DNA of 64,000 nt from Clostridia bacterium (GCA_024403775.1 JAKSRE010000015.1:1-64000); one strand, 5' to 3'. Shown: positions 52,946-61,732, numbered from the stretch's first letter. Numbers and translations: made by a program. The notes: generated by a model not told the origin, from the letters alone.

Positions 52946-53367
52946 TGATTCTCTCCTTCTTCCACATCGTAATAAACTATTTTTACTGGTTGTTCAGGCG
53001 TTTCAGGATCAAAACGTTCCATCCTCATTACAAAGGCAAAAAACAATAATAAAAGGACAAAAACAACAATAATAAATATATGAACAATTCTTCGCTTGCT
53101 CTTTTCTGAATTAGCCAATTCTAATCTAATATCTTCTAATTGCATCGTCATCTGTGTCGTAGCATCACTGTTAGAATCTTTTAGATTTCCAAAATCCACA
53201 TTTAATACTGAAGCTAATTTCTTAACATCATCAATTGTCGGTGTATGGATATCATGCTCCCAACGCGCAATGGTATTCGTTGACACTCCAATTTTAGAAG
53301 CTAATTGTGCTTGTGTATATCCATTATTCTGTCTAGCCTTTCTAATTTGTTCTCCTAAACCAGTCAT
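52942..53367 (-). CDS. Membrane-anchored XRE-family regulator
   Basis: 141 aa. Residues 5-60 are a helix-turn-helix of the Cro/CI type (YTQAQLASKIGVSTNTIARWE). Residues 93-113 are a single membrane span with a 28-residue tail outside (or across). First gene of the cassette. GGAGG precedes the ATG. A regulator with its own sensor tail could respond to an exported product. Confidence 0.88.
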   Translation of the reverse strand: MTGLGEQIRKARQNNGYTQAQLASKIGVSTNTIARWEHDIHTPTIDDVKKLASVLNVDFGNLKDSNSDATTQMTMQLEDIRLELANSEKSKRRIVHIFIIVVFVLLLLFFAFVMRMERFDPETPEQPVKIVYYDVEEGENQ

Positions 53368-53420
53368 CAGTGTACCTCCTCGTGAAGATTATTTCATTTT
53401 TTCATGATAAATTCATCACA

Positions 53421-53451
53421 CAATAATGGTGAATTAGCCATCAATAATGGT
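53421..53451 (-). promoter_or_regulatory. Direct repeat operator upstream of the XRE cassette
   Basis: ACCATTATTG occurs twice on the minus strand with a start-to-start distance of 21 bases, about 55-85 bases before the XRE start, and just upstream of a TATCAT -10-like box. Two 9-10 base sites on the same face of DNA is the arrangement of LytTR-type sites. Confidence 0.6.
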
Positions 53452-53629
53452 AGATTTAAAAATTCTATGCACTTTACCATATTTATAATAAGACGTTTAT
53501 CAACATTTAGGCGCTCAGAATCCAAAGATTTTTTAATTAGAGCTTCTCTTCTTTAATTAGTGATTTTATATACTTGTTTTATGCCACTATTTTCACATAA
53601 TGATTTAACTATGGTACTATAAGTCTATT

Positions 53630-54499
53630 TCACCCAACATTCGATTTAACAAACTCTATTGTAGCTGACAGCATTTCCTGCTCATATTTACCGCTAAATG
53701 CATGATTAGCCCCTTCAACAATATACATATCGCAGGAAGAAAAAGTCTTTATGGCTTTGTCAAAACTATTTATTCCTAATTCATATTCTTCATCAGACTG
53801 ACCATCCTGCTTCTCGGTACCACGAATAAGAAGAACCTGGCCATTATATTCAGGCATCTTCTCAAATATATCGAGATTAATTACATCCTTAAAGAATATT
53901 CCTCCGAGATAGCTTGGTGAATAAACTACATCAGGAATCTTACTAACATCTGAATACATCTCCATAGCCATATCGCGCATCATGTAGGATGGCTCAACCA
54001 CAATAAGTCCCTTTATGTCAGATCTGGTCTCAGCAACATAAGTACTTACAAGGCCGCCAAGGCTATGTCCCCACAAAAATATATTTTCTTTATCTATCTC
54101 ATTAAGCTTAATAACATTATCAATAACGATATTTAAATCCTCAGCCTCAGTAAGAACTGACATATCAGTAAGTTCACCGCTACTTTTACTTGGTGATACT
54201 GCTCCAATCGGATCAAATACAACCGCAGCAATCCCATTAGATGTAATAGTACTTACTAGTCTTTCTGTATGAGTCATAGGCTCACTCATACCGCCTCGTA
54301 AAACCACAACTGGAAAAGGTCCGTCACCTTCTGGAAGATAGATCTTACCATATATTGAAAGCTCGCCTTTATAATAATAAAAGCTTTTTTCAGTGGAAGA
54401 AATCTCTTCATATACTGGAGCTTTTTTACCGAAGTTACTGCATCCAGTTAAACAGAATATCAATATCAGTAAAACAATTAAAAACGAATTTTTTCTCAT
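53630..54499 (-). CDS. Alpha/beta hydrolase lipoprotein
   Basis: 289 aa. Lipobox FCLTGC; alpha/beta fold with oxyanion-type VVLRGGMS and nucleophile elbow GHSLGG (Ser near residue 145), Asp and His near ENQ/EQ and NHAF (GANHAFSGKYE). Acts outside the membrane as esterase, lipase or peptidase. Overlaps the membrane-protein gene by 4 bases. Substrate unknown. Confidence 0.85.
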   Translation of the reverse strand: MRKNSFLIVLLILIFCLTGCSNFGKKAPVYEEISSTEKSFYYYKGELSIYGKIYLPEGDGPFPVVVLRGGMSEPMTHTERLVSTITSNGIAAVVFDPIGAVSPSKSSGELTDMSVLTEAEDLNIVIDNVIKLNEIDKENIFLWGHSLGGLVSTYVAETRSDIKGLIVVEPSYMMRDMAMEMYSDVSKIPDVVYSPSYLGGIFFKDVINLDIFEKMPEYNGQVLLIRGTEKQDGQSDEEYELGINSFDKAIKTFSSCDMYIVEGANHAFSGKYEQEMLSATIEFVKSNVG

Positions 54500-55182
54500 A
54501 AAACCATCCCCATAAGATTAAGTCCCATAGCAATAATCCAGATATATGCGCAGGTCTTTGGCATCATAAGCATGCCAATCATCGGCTTCTTTTTACTTAG
54601 AATTGTAACTGGAAGATAGCAGCCAAAAGATATAATTATCGCGATAATCATTCTTGTCATATGATAACCATTAGTATTTCCAGAAATTCCATAAAGGATC
54701 ATCACGCCAATACCAGTAAGAAGAAAAACGCCATTTCTTATAAGGGAAAGCTTCATGTTGCCCTTGCCGTTATACCAATTATTCTGTGGCAAAAAGCAGA
54801 TAAAAATTCTGATAAGAGCAGTAATCCATATAAGAAGAACTACCAAAAGAGGTGCCGCTAAATCAGGAAATGTCAGCTTCCAAATATAAAGAAGCAGAAT
54901 ATAAAAAACAGTCATTGTAATGGAAGATACCTGAAGGCCAAAATTCATAAACCAGGTAACCTTCTCGTTTCCTCCAGTAAGCCCTTTTATAACACGTGGC
55001 ACCAGATGAAAAGCGTCGCCAAAGCACAGCGTCAAAGTCAAAATTCCATATAAAATAAAAAGGTTATTGCCTGAACCCTTTGTAAGAAAAATAATGCCAG
55101 CAATCAGATCAAACAGCAGATAGCAGATATCAAAAACCGCCTCAACTATATCTGGAACACGAATTTTTTTCTTCTTTTCCAT
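54496..55182 (-). CDS. Seven-span membrane protein of unknown function
   Basis: 228 aa with about seven hydrophobic spans; basic start MEKKKKIRVP. FGDAFHLVPR between the second and third spans and a Trp/Tyr-containing loop (PQNNWYNGKGN) stand out. It lies between the TPR and hydrolase genes, in the larEBC transcription unit by spacing (35 and -4 bases). Family not recognised. Confidence 0.72.
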   Translation of the reverse strand: MEKKKKIRVPDIVEAVFDICYLLFDLIAGIIFLTKGSGNNLFILYGILTLTLCFGDAFHLVPRVIKGLTGGNEKVTWFMNFGLQVSSITMTVFYILLLYIWKLTFPDLAAPLLVVLLIWITALIRIFICFLPQNNWYNGKGNMKLSLIRNGVFLLTGIGVMILYGISGNTNGYHMTRMIIAIIISFGCYLPVTILSKKKPMIGMLMMPKTCAYIWIIAMGLNLMGMVL

Positions 55183-55217
55183 AAGTTATCTCCCCCTCTT
55201 CACCAATCCTGACTTAA

Positions 55218-55964
55218 TCACCCATTAATATCTCCCCACGCGGCGAGATAAGATATACATGGCCAAAAAGTCTGAGCCTTTAACAGTTCTTCTTTATATT
55301 TTCTACTTAAGTCCATCTCGCCTTGACTTTCAAGATAAACGGCTACACCATAAAGAGCTATTACATAATCAAGTGATTCTTTTTTATTATCTATTTGAGA
55401 TAAGACTTCGTCAACTTTTAGATTACCAGTAAAAAGTTCTACCGCCAGCTTATATGCTCCGTGATGGCCGACATCCATATTGGTATCGTAATCTTCTAAT
55501 AATGTTGGAGCCTCATTTAATCTATAAGAACTTAAAGTGTGCCAGTATATAACGGCTATTTTAAGTTCTCCTTCTGAAGGAAGGGATTTAAGAACCCATT
55601 TTCGACAGAGAGAATAGTCGCCTTTAAGATAATAATAGGCGCCCATTGTAAAAGCGACTGGCTTCTCGTTAGTCAGGAGCTTAAGAGCTTTCTGATAATT
55701 TATAAAAGCGTCGTCGAATTTTCTTATCGTAAGAAAAGATCCCGCGAGCCTTACGTAGGTAAGATAATCATCGTTTTTGATTTTAAGCGAAGAAGAATAG
55801 GCTTCAACTGCCTCTTTAAATCTATATTGAGAGGCAAGCTTATTTCCAAGATCAATCTTACTTTGATAGTCGTCGGACATGCGAAGAAGATACATCTCTT
55901 CCGTATCTTCCACCTCGCAAATCTCATTTCCAAGCTGACTTAAAAGTGATGCATATTTACTCAT
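55218..55964 (-). CDS. Tetratricopeptide-repeat protein
   Basis: 248 aa of helical repeats; ASQYRFKEAVEAYSSSLKIKNDDYLTYVRLAGSFLTIRKFDDAFINYQKALKLL contains two TPR units, and AYYYLKGDYSLCRKWVLKSL is a third. Soluble. It starts at the base following the larC stop. Role in Lar maturation or in a separate process is unknown. Confidence 0.8.
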   Translation of the reverse strand: MSKYASLLSQLGNEICEVEDTEEMYLLRMSDDYQSKIDLGNKLASQYRFKEAVEAYSSSLKIKNDDYLTYVRLAGSFLTIRKFDDAFINYQKALKLLTNEKPVAFTMGAYYYLKGDYSLCRKWVLKSLPSEGELKIAVIYWHTLSSYRLNEAPTLLEDYDTNMDVGHHGAYKLAVELFTGNLKVDEVLSQIDNKKESLDYVIALYGVAVYLESQGEMDLSRKYKEELLKAQTFWPCISYLAAWGDING

Positions 55965-57218
55965 TTATTTCTCGACTATATCCTTAACTTCAGTGATGCT
56001 CATATTATTGTCTTTTGCTATTTTTGCAAGATCGTCATATTCATACTTAATTTTTGTTACACCATAGCCTTCGGATACTTTGTAGCGAACATCGCCAAGA
56101 GACGTAGATTTTGTCTCTATGTGGCGATTAAGGGTATAGCGGCTGATTTTATTTTCTCTTATACCTATGGTTGTTGTGTTTTTAAAGATTACTTCAACGA
56201 TTTTTTCTTTGTCAGAAGCCTTACAAAGAACTGTAATTAAAGTTCCTGGGCGGGACTTCTTCATGCCAACTGAAGTAGTAAATACTTCAAGGCAGCCAGC
56301 TTCAAAAAGAGTATCCATGGCAAAGCCAACTGCTTCACCAGTCATGTCATCCACATTAAAAGATAATTCAACAATATCGTTAGAATTCTCATCTGTCATG
56401 CCGAGCATCGTTCTTACGCAATTAGCAAAGGCAAAATCTTTTTTACCCATACCATAGCCGATTTTATTTACCCTCATTATTGGCATCTGGCCAAATTCGG
56501 TAGCAAAATATTTAAGAAGAGCCGCACCTGTTGGTGTACAAAGCTCACCCTTGATGCCGCCTTCATACATAGGAACATCTCTTAAAATATAAGCAGTAGC
56601 AGGTGCTGGAACTGGTAAAATTCCGTGGGCACACTTAACGTGACCGCTACCTACATGTATTGGAGATACAACGATTTTTTCTGGATTTAAAACTTCAAGA
56701 AGGTAGCATACTGCAGTAACATCAGCGATAGCATCCATTGTTCCAACTTCGTGAAAATGAATCTCAGTCACAGGCTTACCATGAGCGTGACTTTCTGCTT
56801 CAGCGATAAGATTATATACAGCCATAACATCTTTTTTTACTTTATCTGAGATATTAAGACCATCAACAACAGCTTTAATATCAGAAAGGGAGCTATGATG
56901 ATGGTGGCCTTCTTCTCCATGGGGGTGCTCATGTTCGTGGTCGTGAGCGTGTTCATGTGTATGCTCATGCTCGTGAGTATGTTCATGAGAGTGTTCATGC
57001 GACTCCTCACCCTCTTTTTCACCATTAATCTTAACCGACATATGAGTTCCTGTAATTCCGCACTTAACAGAAGCTTCTCTTATATATTTAACACCTGGAA
57101 TTCCAAGAGAATTAAGCGTATCAATAAAAGAATCAGAATCATCCAATAATTCAATAAGAGCAGCTGTCAACATGTCTCCAGCTGCACCCATACCACAATC
57201 TATATATAAAGTCTTCAT
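55965..57218 (-). CDS. larC: Nickel insertion protein LarC
   Basis: 417 aa. CTP-dependent cyclometallase that inserts nickel into the pincer cofactor. N-terminal YIDCGMGAAGDMLTAAL, HFHEVGTMDAIADV, and EGYGVTKIKYEYDDLA at the C-terminus are family hallmarks. Residues 72-108 are a His-rich loop with 18 His (repeated HEHTHEHEH), a likely nickel store. The larC reading frame is continuous here, whereas in Lactobacillus plantarum it is split into larC1/larC2 by a programmed frameshift. Overlaps larB by one base, TAATG. Confidence 0.95.
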   Translation of the reverse strand: MKTLYIDCGMGAAGDMLTAALIELLDDSDSFIDTLNSLGIPGVKYIREASVKCGITGTHMSVKINGEKEGEESHEHSHEHTHEHEHTHEHAHDHEHEHPHGEEGHHHHSSLSDIKAVVDGLNISDKVKKDVMAVYNLIAEAESHAHGKPVTEIHFHEVGTMDAIADVTAVCYLLEVLNPEKIVVSPIHVGSGHVKCAHGILPVPAPATAYILRDVPMYEGGIKGELCTPTGAALLKYFATEFGQMPIMRVNKIGYGMGKKDFAFANCVRTMLGMTDENSNDIVELSFNVDDMTGEAVGFAMDTLFEAGCLEVFTTSVGMKKSRPGTLITVLCKASDKEKIVEVIFKNTTTIGIRENKISRYTLNRHIETKSTSLGDVRYKVSEGYGVTKIKYEYDDLAKIAKDNNMSITEVKDIVEK

Positions 57219-57970
57219 TATTTTGCCTCCATATGATTAATCATGCTGGCAAGATATCCAGCACCAAAACCATTATCAATATTTACTACAGATACGCCAC
57301 TGGCACATGAATTAAGCATTGATAAAAGTGCAGATAAACCCTCAAAAGCGGCACCATAACCAACGCTTGTAGGAACTGCAATAACTGGACAGTCCGCCAG
57401 GCCCCCTATAACGCTTGCCAAGGCGCCCTCCATACCAGCAATTGCAACAATTACACTGGCGCTCATGATATCTTCCATGTGATCTAGAAGTCTGTGAAGT
57501 CCAGCAACACCAACATCATAAAGTCTTACTACATCATTACCAAGAGCCTGCGCCGTCAGGGCAGCTTCCTCTGCAACTGGAATATCACTTGTTCCACCAG
57601 TAGCAATAACGATTTTTCCTATGCCAGTTGGCTTTGGAAAATCTCCAACAAGACCAATTCGTGCATCCTTAAAATACTTAAGATCCACGCTCTTTCCTAC
57701 TTCAAGAGCCTTATCCTCAGACATTCTTGTAACCAGAATTACCTCCTGGTTATTTTTAAGCATGGCATTTATAATGCCTGTAATCTGTTCAGAAGTTTTG
57801 CCTGCACCGTAAATGACTTCAGCCACGCCCTGTCTTATGCCTCTGTGCAGGTCAAGTTTTGCATAATCCATGTCTTCATATGGCTTCATCTTAAGCTTTA
57901 ATTCAGCTTCCTCTATAGTAATATTTCCACTTTTAACATCTTGTAAAAGTTTCTTTATATCGCTATTCAT
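57218..57970 (-). CDS. larB: Nicotinate-adenine dinucleotide carboxylase/hydrolase LarB
   Basis: 250 aa. First enzyme of nickel-pincer cofactor synthesis, acting on nicotinic acid adenine dinucleotide. The C-terminal half has the PurE-like fold with IATGGTSDIPVAEEAA and GMEGALASVIGGL. The Cys thought to form the substrate adduct is present (NSCASGVSVVN). TAATG overlaps with larE and larC. Confidence 0.95.
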   Translation of the reverse strand: MNSDIKKLLQDVKSGNITIEEAELKLKMKPYEDMDYAKLDLHRGIRQGVAEVIYGAGKTSEQITGIINAMLKNNQEVILVTRMSEDKALEVGKSVDLKYFKDARIGLVGDFPKPTGIGKIVIATGGTSDIPVAEEAALTAQALGNDVVRLYDVGVAGLHRLLDHMEDIMSASVIVAIAGMEGALASVIGGLADCPVIAVPTSVGYGAAFEGLSALLSMLNSCASGVSVVNIDNGFGAGYLASMINHMEAK

Positions 57971-58713
57971 TAGCGGCCCTCCAAATCGAGTAAAATCTCT
58001 TTATAATATGGCTTAAGGTTAGCTACTATTTCTTCGCGCATAGTAATTAATCTTTCAATCTGCGCCTTTGGAACCTGAATCTTTGCTGATCCATTTAAGT
58101 ATCTGATCCTGAAATCAGTAAATCCCAAATCAAAAAGCATGCCTTCCGCTATCTCTGTATTTTTAATAATTGTCGCCGTTAATTCAGTATTAGAAGGAAC
58201 TCTTGTAGCAAGGCAGGCATATGCAGGCTTATCCCAGGTAAAAAGTCCCGCTTCCTTTGATAAATCTCGGATTTTATTTTTGCTAAGTCCGCAAATTCTT
58301 AAAGGTGACAATACCTTAAGTTCCCTTAAAGCCTTCATTCCAGGCCTGTCACCCTCCTCGTCAGAAGCATTTGTGCCATCAAGTAAAACTTCAAATCCAT
58401 CCTTTAAGGCAGCTTTTTTTATCTCCTCGAAAATCTTAATCTTACAATAATAGCACCTGTTAACAGGATTAACTTTAACGTCCTCAAACTTAAGGATATC
58501 TACATTTAATATCTCCATGTCACAACCGAGCTGACTATTTAATCTTATCGCATCATCAAGCTCAAACTGAGGCTGAAAACAGGATTTAACATAGTAGGCT
58601 TTAACTTTTTTTGCATACTTTTTTGCAGCATACAAAAGATAGGCAGAATCTACTCCGCCAGAGAAAGCTATTGCAACTTCAGGATTTTCTTTAAAAAATT
58701 CTTCTATATTCAT
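57970..58713 (-). CDS. larE: ATP-dependent sulfur insertase LarE
   Basis: 247 aa. PP-loop motif FSGGVDSAYLLYAA (residues 18-31). The start at MNIEEFFKEN is chosen for its standard N-terminus; a longer in-frame reading exists but would start within the upstream terminator. Three Cys line up with those that hold a [4Fe-4S] cluster in the Thermotoga-type LarE: two in NRCYYCK and one in KPAYACLATR. This suggests a catalytic sulfur-transfer type rather than the self-sacrificing single-Cys type. No clear ribosome site; see the leaderless observation. Confidence 0.93.
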   Translation of the reverse strand: MNIEEFFKENPEVAIAFSGGVDSAYLLYAAKKYAKKVKAYYVKSCFQPQFELDDAIRLNSQLGCDMEILNVDILKFEDVKVNPVNRCYYCKIKIFEEIKKAALKDGFEVLLDGTNASDEEGDRPGMKALRELKVLSPLRICGLSKNKIRDLSKEAGLFTWDKPAYACLATRVPSNTELTATIIKNTEIAEGMLFDLGFTDFRIRYLNGSAKIQVPKAQIERLITMREEIVANLKPYYKEILLDLEGR

Positions 58714-58728
58714 AAATCTAATTATAAT

Positions 58729-58763
58729 CAAAAAGCGGCTCCAGAAAAAATAAGGAACCGCTT
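58729..58763 (-). terminator. Terminator of the small membrane protein operon
   Basis: AAGCGGTTCC pairs with GGAGCCGCTT on the minus strand, followed by a T run, 16 bases before the larE ATG. Confidence 0.9.
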
Positions 58764-58777
58764 CAATTCGCAAAAAA

Positions 58778-59092
58778 TTACTTCTTTTTAAATAATTGCT
58801 CTCTAACAACACCCTTTGGATCTGTAACAAGTAAAATTACAATCCAGATTACGAGTGCCAATGCAATAACTGACAAGCCAAGGAACAGATCATTTAACAT
58901 ATCAGCTGGAGCTGGAGTAAAATAATCCGCCTTAAGTTCAGCATATTCAAAAATTGCATCTCCAAGCCACATAAGTGATGCTCCCCAGAACATCCAACAA
59001 AGACAACTTGTCTTCATTTTACGAGCTTCTTCACTTTTATACCATACAGCCGTACTGATAACGGCTGCAAAAACAGTCGTTAACAATGTCAT
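58778..59092 (-). CDS. Small membrane protein, second of a conserved pair
   Basis: 104 aa, three membrane spans: residues 4-18, 28-46 and 70-92, with acidic linker EYAELKADYFTPAPADM. It ends with a basic tail (KGVVREQLFKKK). AGGAG precedes the ATG. I recall a similar pair of small membrane proteins in other anaerobes, but cannot verify this. Function unknown. Confidence 0.75.
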   Translation of the reverse strand: MTLLTTVFAAVISTAVWYKSEEARKMKTSCLCWMFWGASLMWLGDAIFEYAELKADYFTPAPADMLNDLFLGLSVIALALVIWIVILLVTDPKGVVREQLFKKK

Positions 59093-59115
59093 ATAGTATC
59101 TCCTTAATATTGCAA

Positions 59116-59481
59116 TTAAGCTTTTGCTATTTCCTTCTTTGCCTGCTTCTCCATACGATTAGCTACTGCAACTATGCCAGCCCATGCAATAGTAATGATA
59201 ACTGCCATTGTTACACCTACTGTAGCCATCTCGTGGAACATCTCAACCATATCAGCGCTATCGCCCATTGCTGTTACAAATGGAGCCCAAGGTGTAATCT
59301 CTCCGTGCCAAACGTGCTCAAAAGCGAGAAGTGCAGAACCACCAAAAAGCATATTAGAAAGCCATCCGAGCTTTCTTGTCATACTGATATGACTTACTTC
59401 CTCTGTTGACTTCTTAGAAGCCTTCTTCTCTACAGCCTTCATTACAATCGCTTCAGCGCAAGGTACCAAAAAACATGCCAT
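59116..59481 (-). CDS. Small membrane protein with conserved His, first of a pair
   Basis: 121 aa. The start at MACFLVPCAEA is chosen because AGGAGG precedes it; the longer reading has none. Hydrophobic segments near residues 2-14, 40-55 and 85-105. The stretches FEHVWHGEITPW and EMFHEMATVGVTMA hold four His and several Glu/Asp that could bind metal or heme in or near the membrane. Operon with the 104-aa gene. Function unknown. Confidence 0.78.
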   Translation of the reverse strand: MACFLVPCAEAIVMKAVEKKASKKSTEEVSHISMTRKLGWLSNMLFGGSALLAFEHVWHGEITPWAPFVTAMGDSADMVEMFHEMATVGVTMAVIITIAWAGIVAVANRMEKQAKKEIAKA

Positions 59482-59503
59482 TTTATTATTCCTCCTAGAA
59501 GAT

Positions 59504-59559
59504 ATATTGATATGGTGCTTCAGCACCTTAAAGCTGGCGTGGCCAACATCTTTTAACTA
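59504..59559 (-). promoter_or_regulatory. Structured 5' leader of the small membrane protein operon
   Basis: On the minus strand GATG...ATATC encloses two GC hairpins: TGGCcacGCCA and GGTGCTgaAGCACC. Together they can form a three-way junction in the 5' leader. Confidence 0.4.
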
Positions 59560-59565
59560 GAAATC

Positions 59566-59594
59566 AGTATATTAGAGCGACTTATAAAAGTCAA
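59566..59594 (-). promoter_or_regulatory. Promoter of the small membrane protein operon
   Basis: TTGACT, 17 bases, TATACT. A palindrome ATTTATCTGATAAAT (59603-59617) lies just upstream of the -35 box and may be an operator. Confidence 0.8.
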
Positions 59595-59643
59595 CAAAAC
59601 CCAATTTATCTGATAAATTTAGTCATTTCTTCGATAAATAGAA

Positions 59644-60729
59644 TTAGATATTAGTATAGAAAACGCCTGTCAAAAGCTGCATTCCAATAGACACAGCTGT
59701 AATCATAATCCAGCAGCAAAATCCCATGAGAATAGGCTTTCCGCCCTTTTTAACAAGCTCTACTATATTTGTATTAAGGCCAATGGCGCTCATTGCCATG
59801 GCAATAAAGAACTTCGCAAGCCACTTCATTGACTTAACAAATGTTCCCATATAAAAGGCGCTAAATGAAGACTCTGGCATGGCGCCAACAATAGTTGTTA
59901 TAACTGCAGCAACAATAAAATAAAGAATGAAAACTGGAAAAATCTTCTTGATTGAGAATGAACCGCTCTTTCCACCATCTTTTTTTGCTTTGTAGGTTCT
60001 GTAAAGAGCCAAAACCAGAGTTATAGGAATAATTGCAAGTGTTCTGGTAAGTTTTACTGTAACAGCTGCAGACAGGATACCCTCAACATTATATAGGCTC
60101 TCTGCAGTAGAAGCGCAAGCAGTAACAGAAGATGTATCATTTACTGCGGTACCAGCAAAAATAGCAAAACCCTCACTTCCCAAGCCAATCATTCTGCCAA
60201 AGGTTGGAAATACCAGTGCTGCAAGCACATTAAAAAGGAAGATAACAGAAATGGACTGAGCAACTTCCTTATCATCTGCATCAATGACAGGTGCAGTTGC
60301 AGCTATAGCTGAACCACCACAAATGGAAGATCCAACACCAATAAGAGTTGAGACCTTAGAATCCATCTTTAAAACTCGCATCATAATAAAAGCTACAATA
60401 AGCGAGGTCGAAATTGTGGATATAATAATTGGAAGACTCTTACTTCCTACACTTAAAATCGTACCAAGATTTAAAGAGAAACCAAGAATAATAACGGCCC
60501 ATTGTAAGACTTTCTTTGAGGTAAATTTAATTCCAGAAGCCATTTTGTCATCTTTACTTAATCTTGGAATAATAAGAGTAATCAGCATACCAAACAGTAT
60601 CGAAAATACTGGTGCTCCAATAATCTCAAAAGAAAACGACCCAATGGACAGGCCACTTAAAACAGTTGCTACCCCTGCTATAAAAGCACAAAATAGAATA
60701 CCTAAAATATTTTTCTTAATAAAACCCAT
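59644..60729 (-). CDS. YeiH-family (UPF0324) membrane transporter
   Basis: 361 aa, about ten membrane spans. Family signatures: VGSSICGGSAIAATAPVI (near residue 130) and GTAVNDTSSVTACAS, followed by KLTRTLAIIPITLVLAL. Such proteins are called putative sulfate or sulfur-compound exporters. The ATG at GFIKKN is chosen over an in-frame TTG two codons earlier. An inverted repeat at 60773-60793 covers the likely promoter. Confidence 0.88.
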   Translation of the reverse strand: MGFIKKNILGILFCAFIAGVATVLSGLSIGSFSFEIIGAPVFSILFGMLITLIIPRLSKDDKMASGIKFTSKKVLQWAVIILGFSLNLGTILSVGSKSLPIIISTISTSLIVAFIMMRVLKMDSKVSTLIGVGSSICGGSAIAATAPVIDADDKEVAQSISVIFLFNVLAALVFPTFGRMIGLGSEGFAIFAGTAVNDTSSVTACASTAESLYNVEGILSAAVTVKLTRTLAIIPITLVLALYRTYKAKKDGGKSGSFSIKKIFPVFILYFIVAAVITTIVGAMPESSFSAFYMGTFVKSMKWLAKFFIAMAMSAIGLNTNIVELVKKGGKPILMGFCCWIMITAVSIGMQLLTGVFYTNI

Positions 60730-60772
60730 AAACAAACGCCTCTATAATGTTTTTTCAGAGACTATTATAGTG

Positions 60773-60793
60773 CTGTAAATCAAATTTTTACAG
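60773..60793 (-). promoter_or_regulatory. Candidate operator of the YeiH-type gene
   Basis: CTGTAAA and TTTACAG are inverted arms about seven bases apart, immediately upstream of a minus-strand TATAAT (60764-60769). The repeat overlaps the expected -35 position. Confidence 0.45.
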
Positions 60794-60800
60794 AAAAAAT

Positions 60801-61469
60801 TTAATTTATTATATATAATTTCATGCTGTCCCAATAATCTTCAGTTACGCAGTAATCGATGATCTCGTGAATATCTGCTAATATCTGTTCACGGTCTATT
60901 TCACAATATATTCTTATGTTAAATTTCAACATATGCTCATCATTAACATAATAATTTATCTGAAAACGGGCAGCTATTATGGTGCATTCTTTCTCATGAT
61001 ATTCCTGCTCAACAGAAAAAATCTCAGAAGCCGCATCAATGGCATCTAAAACCTGATTCAAATCCTCATCATCGTAACAATCGACATAATAACCTGGAAG
61101 TGAATAGTAAGATTGTACATCCGTAATATTCAAATCAAATGATTCAATACAGTTATTTATGTCTTCAGTATATAAGGAGCGAATTGTATCCTCATATGAA
61201 TTACGGGTATCATAACTTCCGCCAAAAGAATTAGATTTCTTCTCTGAACAGGACACAGAAAAATACAAATTATCCCTGTTATCAAGTTTATAAAAATATG
61301 TAAGAGACTCTCTGCCTCTTGTTTTATCTACCAGCGTACAATCCTCATCAACATAAAGTGCCACAGAAGACAGTATGCTATTTTTATATCCATTGCTGCA
61401 GCCAGTAACAGACAGAATCGAAGCTGCTATTAGTACTAATGATAACGCTTTAACAAACTTAAATTTCAT
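60801..61469 (-). CDS. Lipoprotein of unknown function
   Basis: 222 aa. The start at MKFKFVKALSL gives a proper signal peptide with lipobox SVTGC, with GGGGAG before it. Mature part acidic, with many Tyr/Asp; YEDTIRSLYTEDIN and HEKECTIIAARFQINYYVND are notable but not diagnostic. Not recognised as a known family. Confidence 0.75.
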   Translation of the reverse strand: MKFKFVKALSLVLIAASILSVTGCSNGYKNSILSSVALYVDEDCTLVDKTRGRESLTYFYKLDNRDNLYFSVSCSEKKSNSFGGSYDTRNSYEDTIRSLYTEDINNCIESFDLNITDVQSYYSLPGYYVDCYDDEDLNQVLDAIDAASEIFSVEQEYHEKECTIIAARFQINYYVNDEHMLKFNIRIYCEIDREQILADIHEIIDYCVTEDYWDSMKLYIIN

Positions 61470-61533
61470 ATTTTTACTCCCCACTTCTATATGTATTAGT
61501 TAGAATATCATACTAATGTTTTTTTCTACAACT

Positions 61534-61672
61534 AAAAAGAGACATGTAACTTAATACATCGTCTCTTGTAGGGTGTTATGAAGTTAGGAGTGTTCTTACG
61601 AACAACTGTATAATACCACCTACATATTTTTTGTGTGCTTATATTTGTGGCAAAAAACGGGCAAACTGTTTT
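61534..61672 (-). ncRNA. Twin element, copy 1: structured small RNA candidate
   Basis: The minus strand reads a TTTGCC-rich start, a hairpin (GGTGGTATTAT with ATAACACCCTAC, enclosing GTTCGTAAGAAC), then AAGAGAC...GTCTCTT and a T run, a factor-independent terminator. Copy 2 repeats the whole layout 204 bases away, with compensating changes in the terminator stem. No protein is encoded. No RNA family recognised. Confidence 0.5.
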
Positions 61673-61732
61673 TTGCTAATTTTAATTAACACAATGCTTA
61701 TGTTTTTTAAGATCTAGATTCTGGCATTAAAA

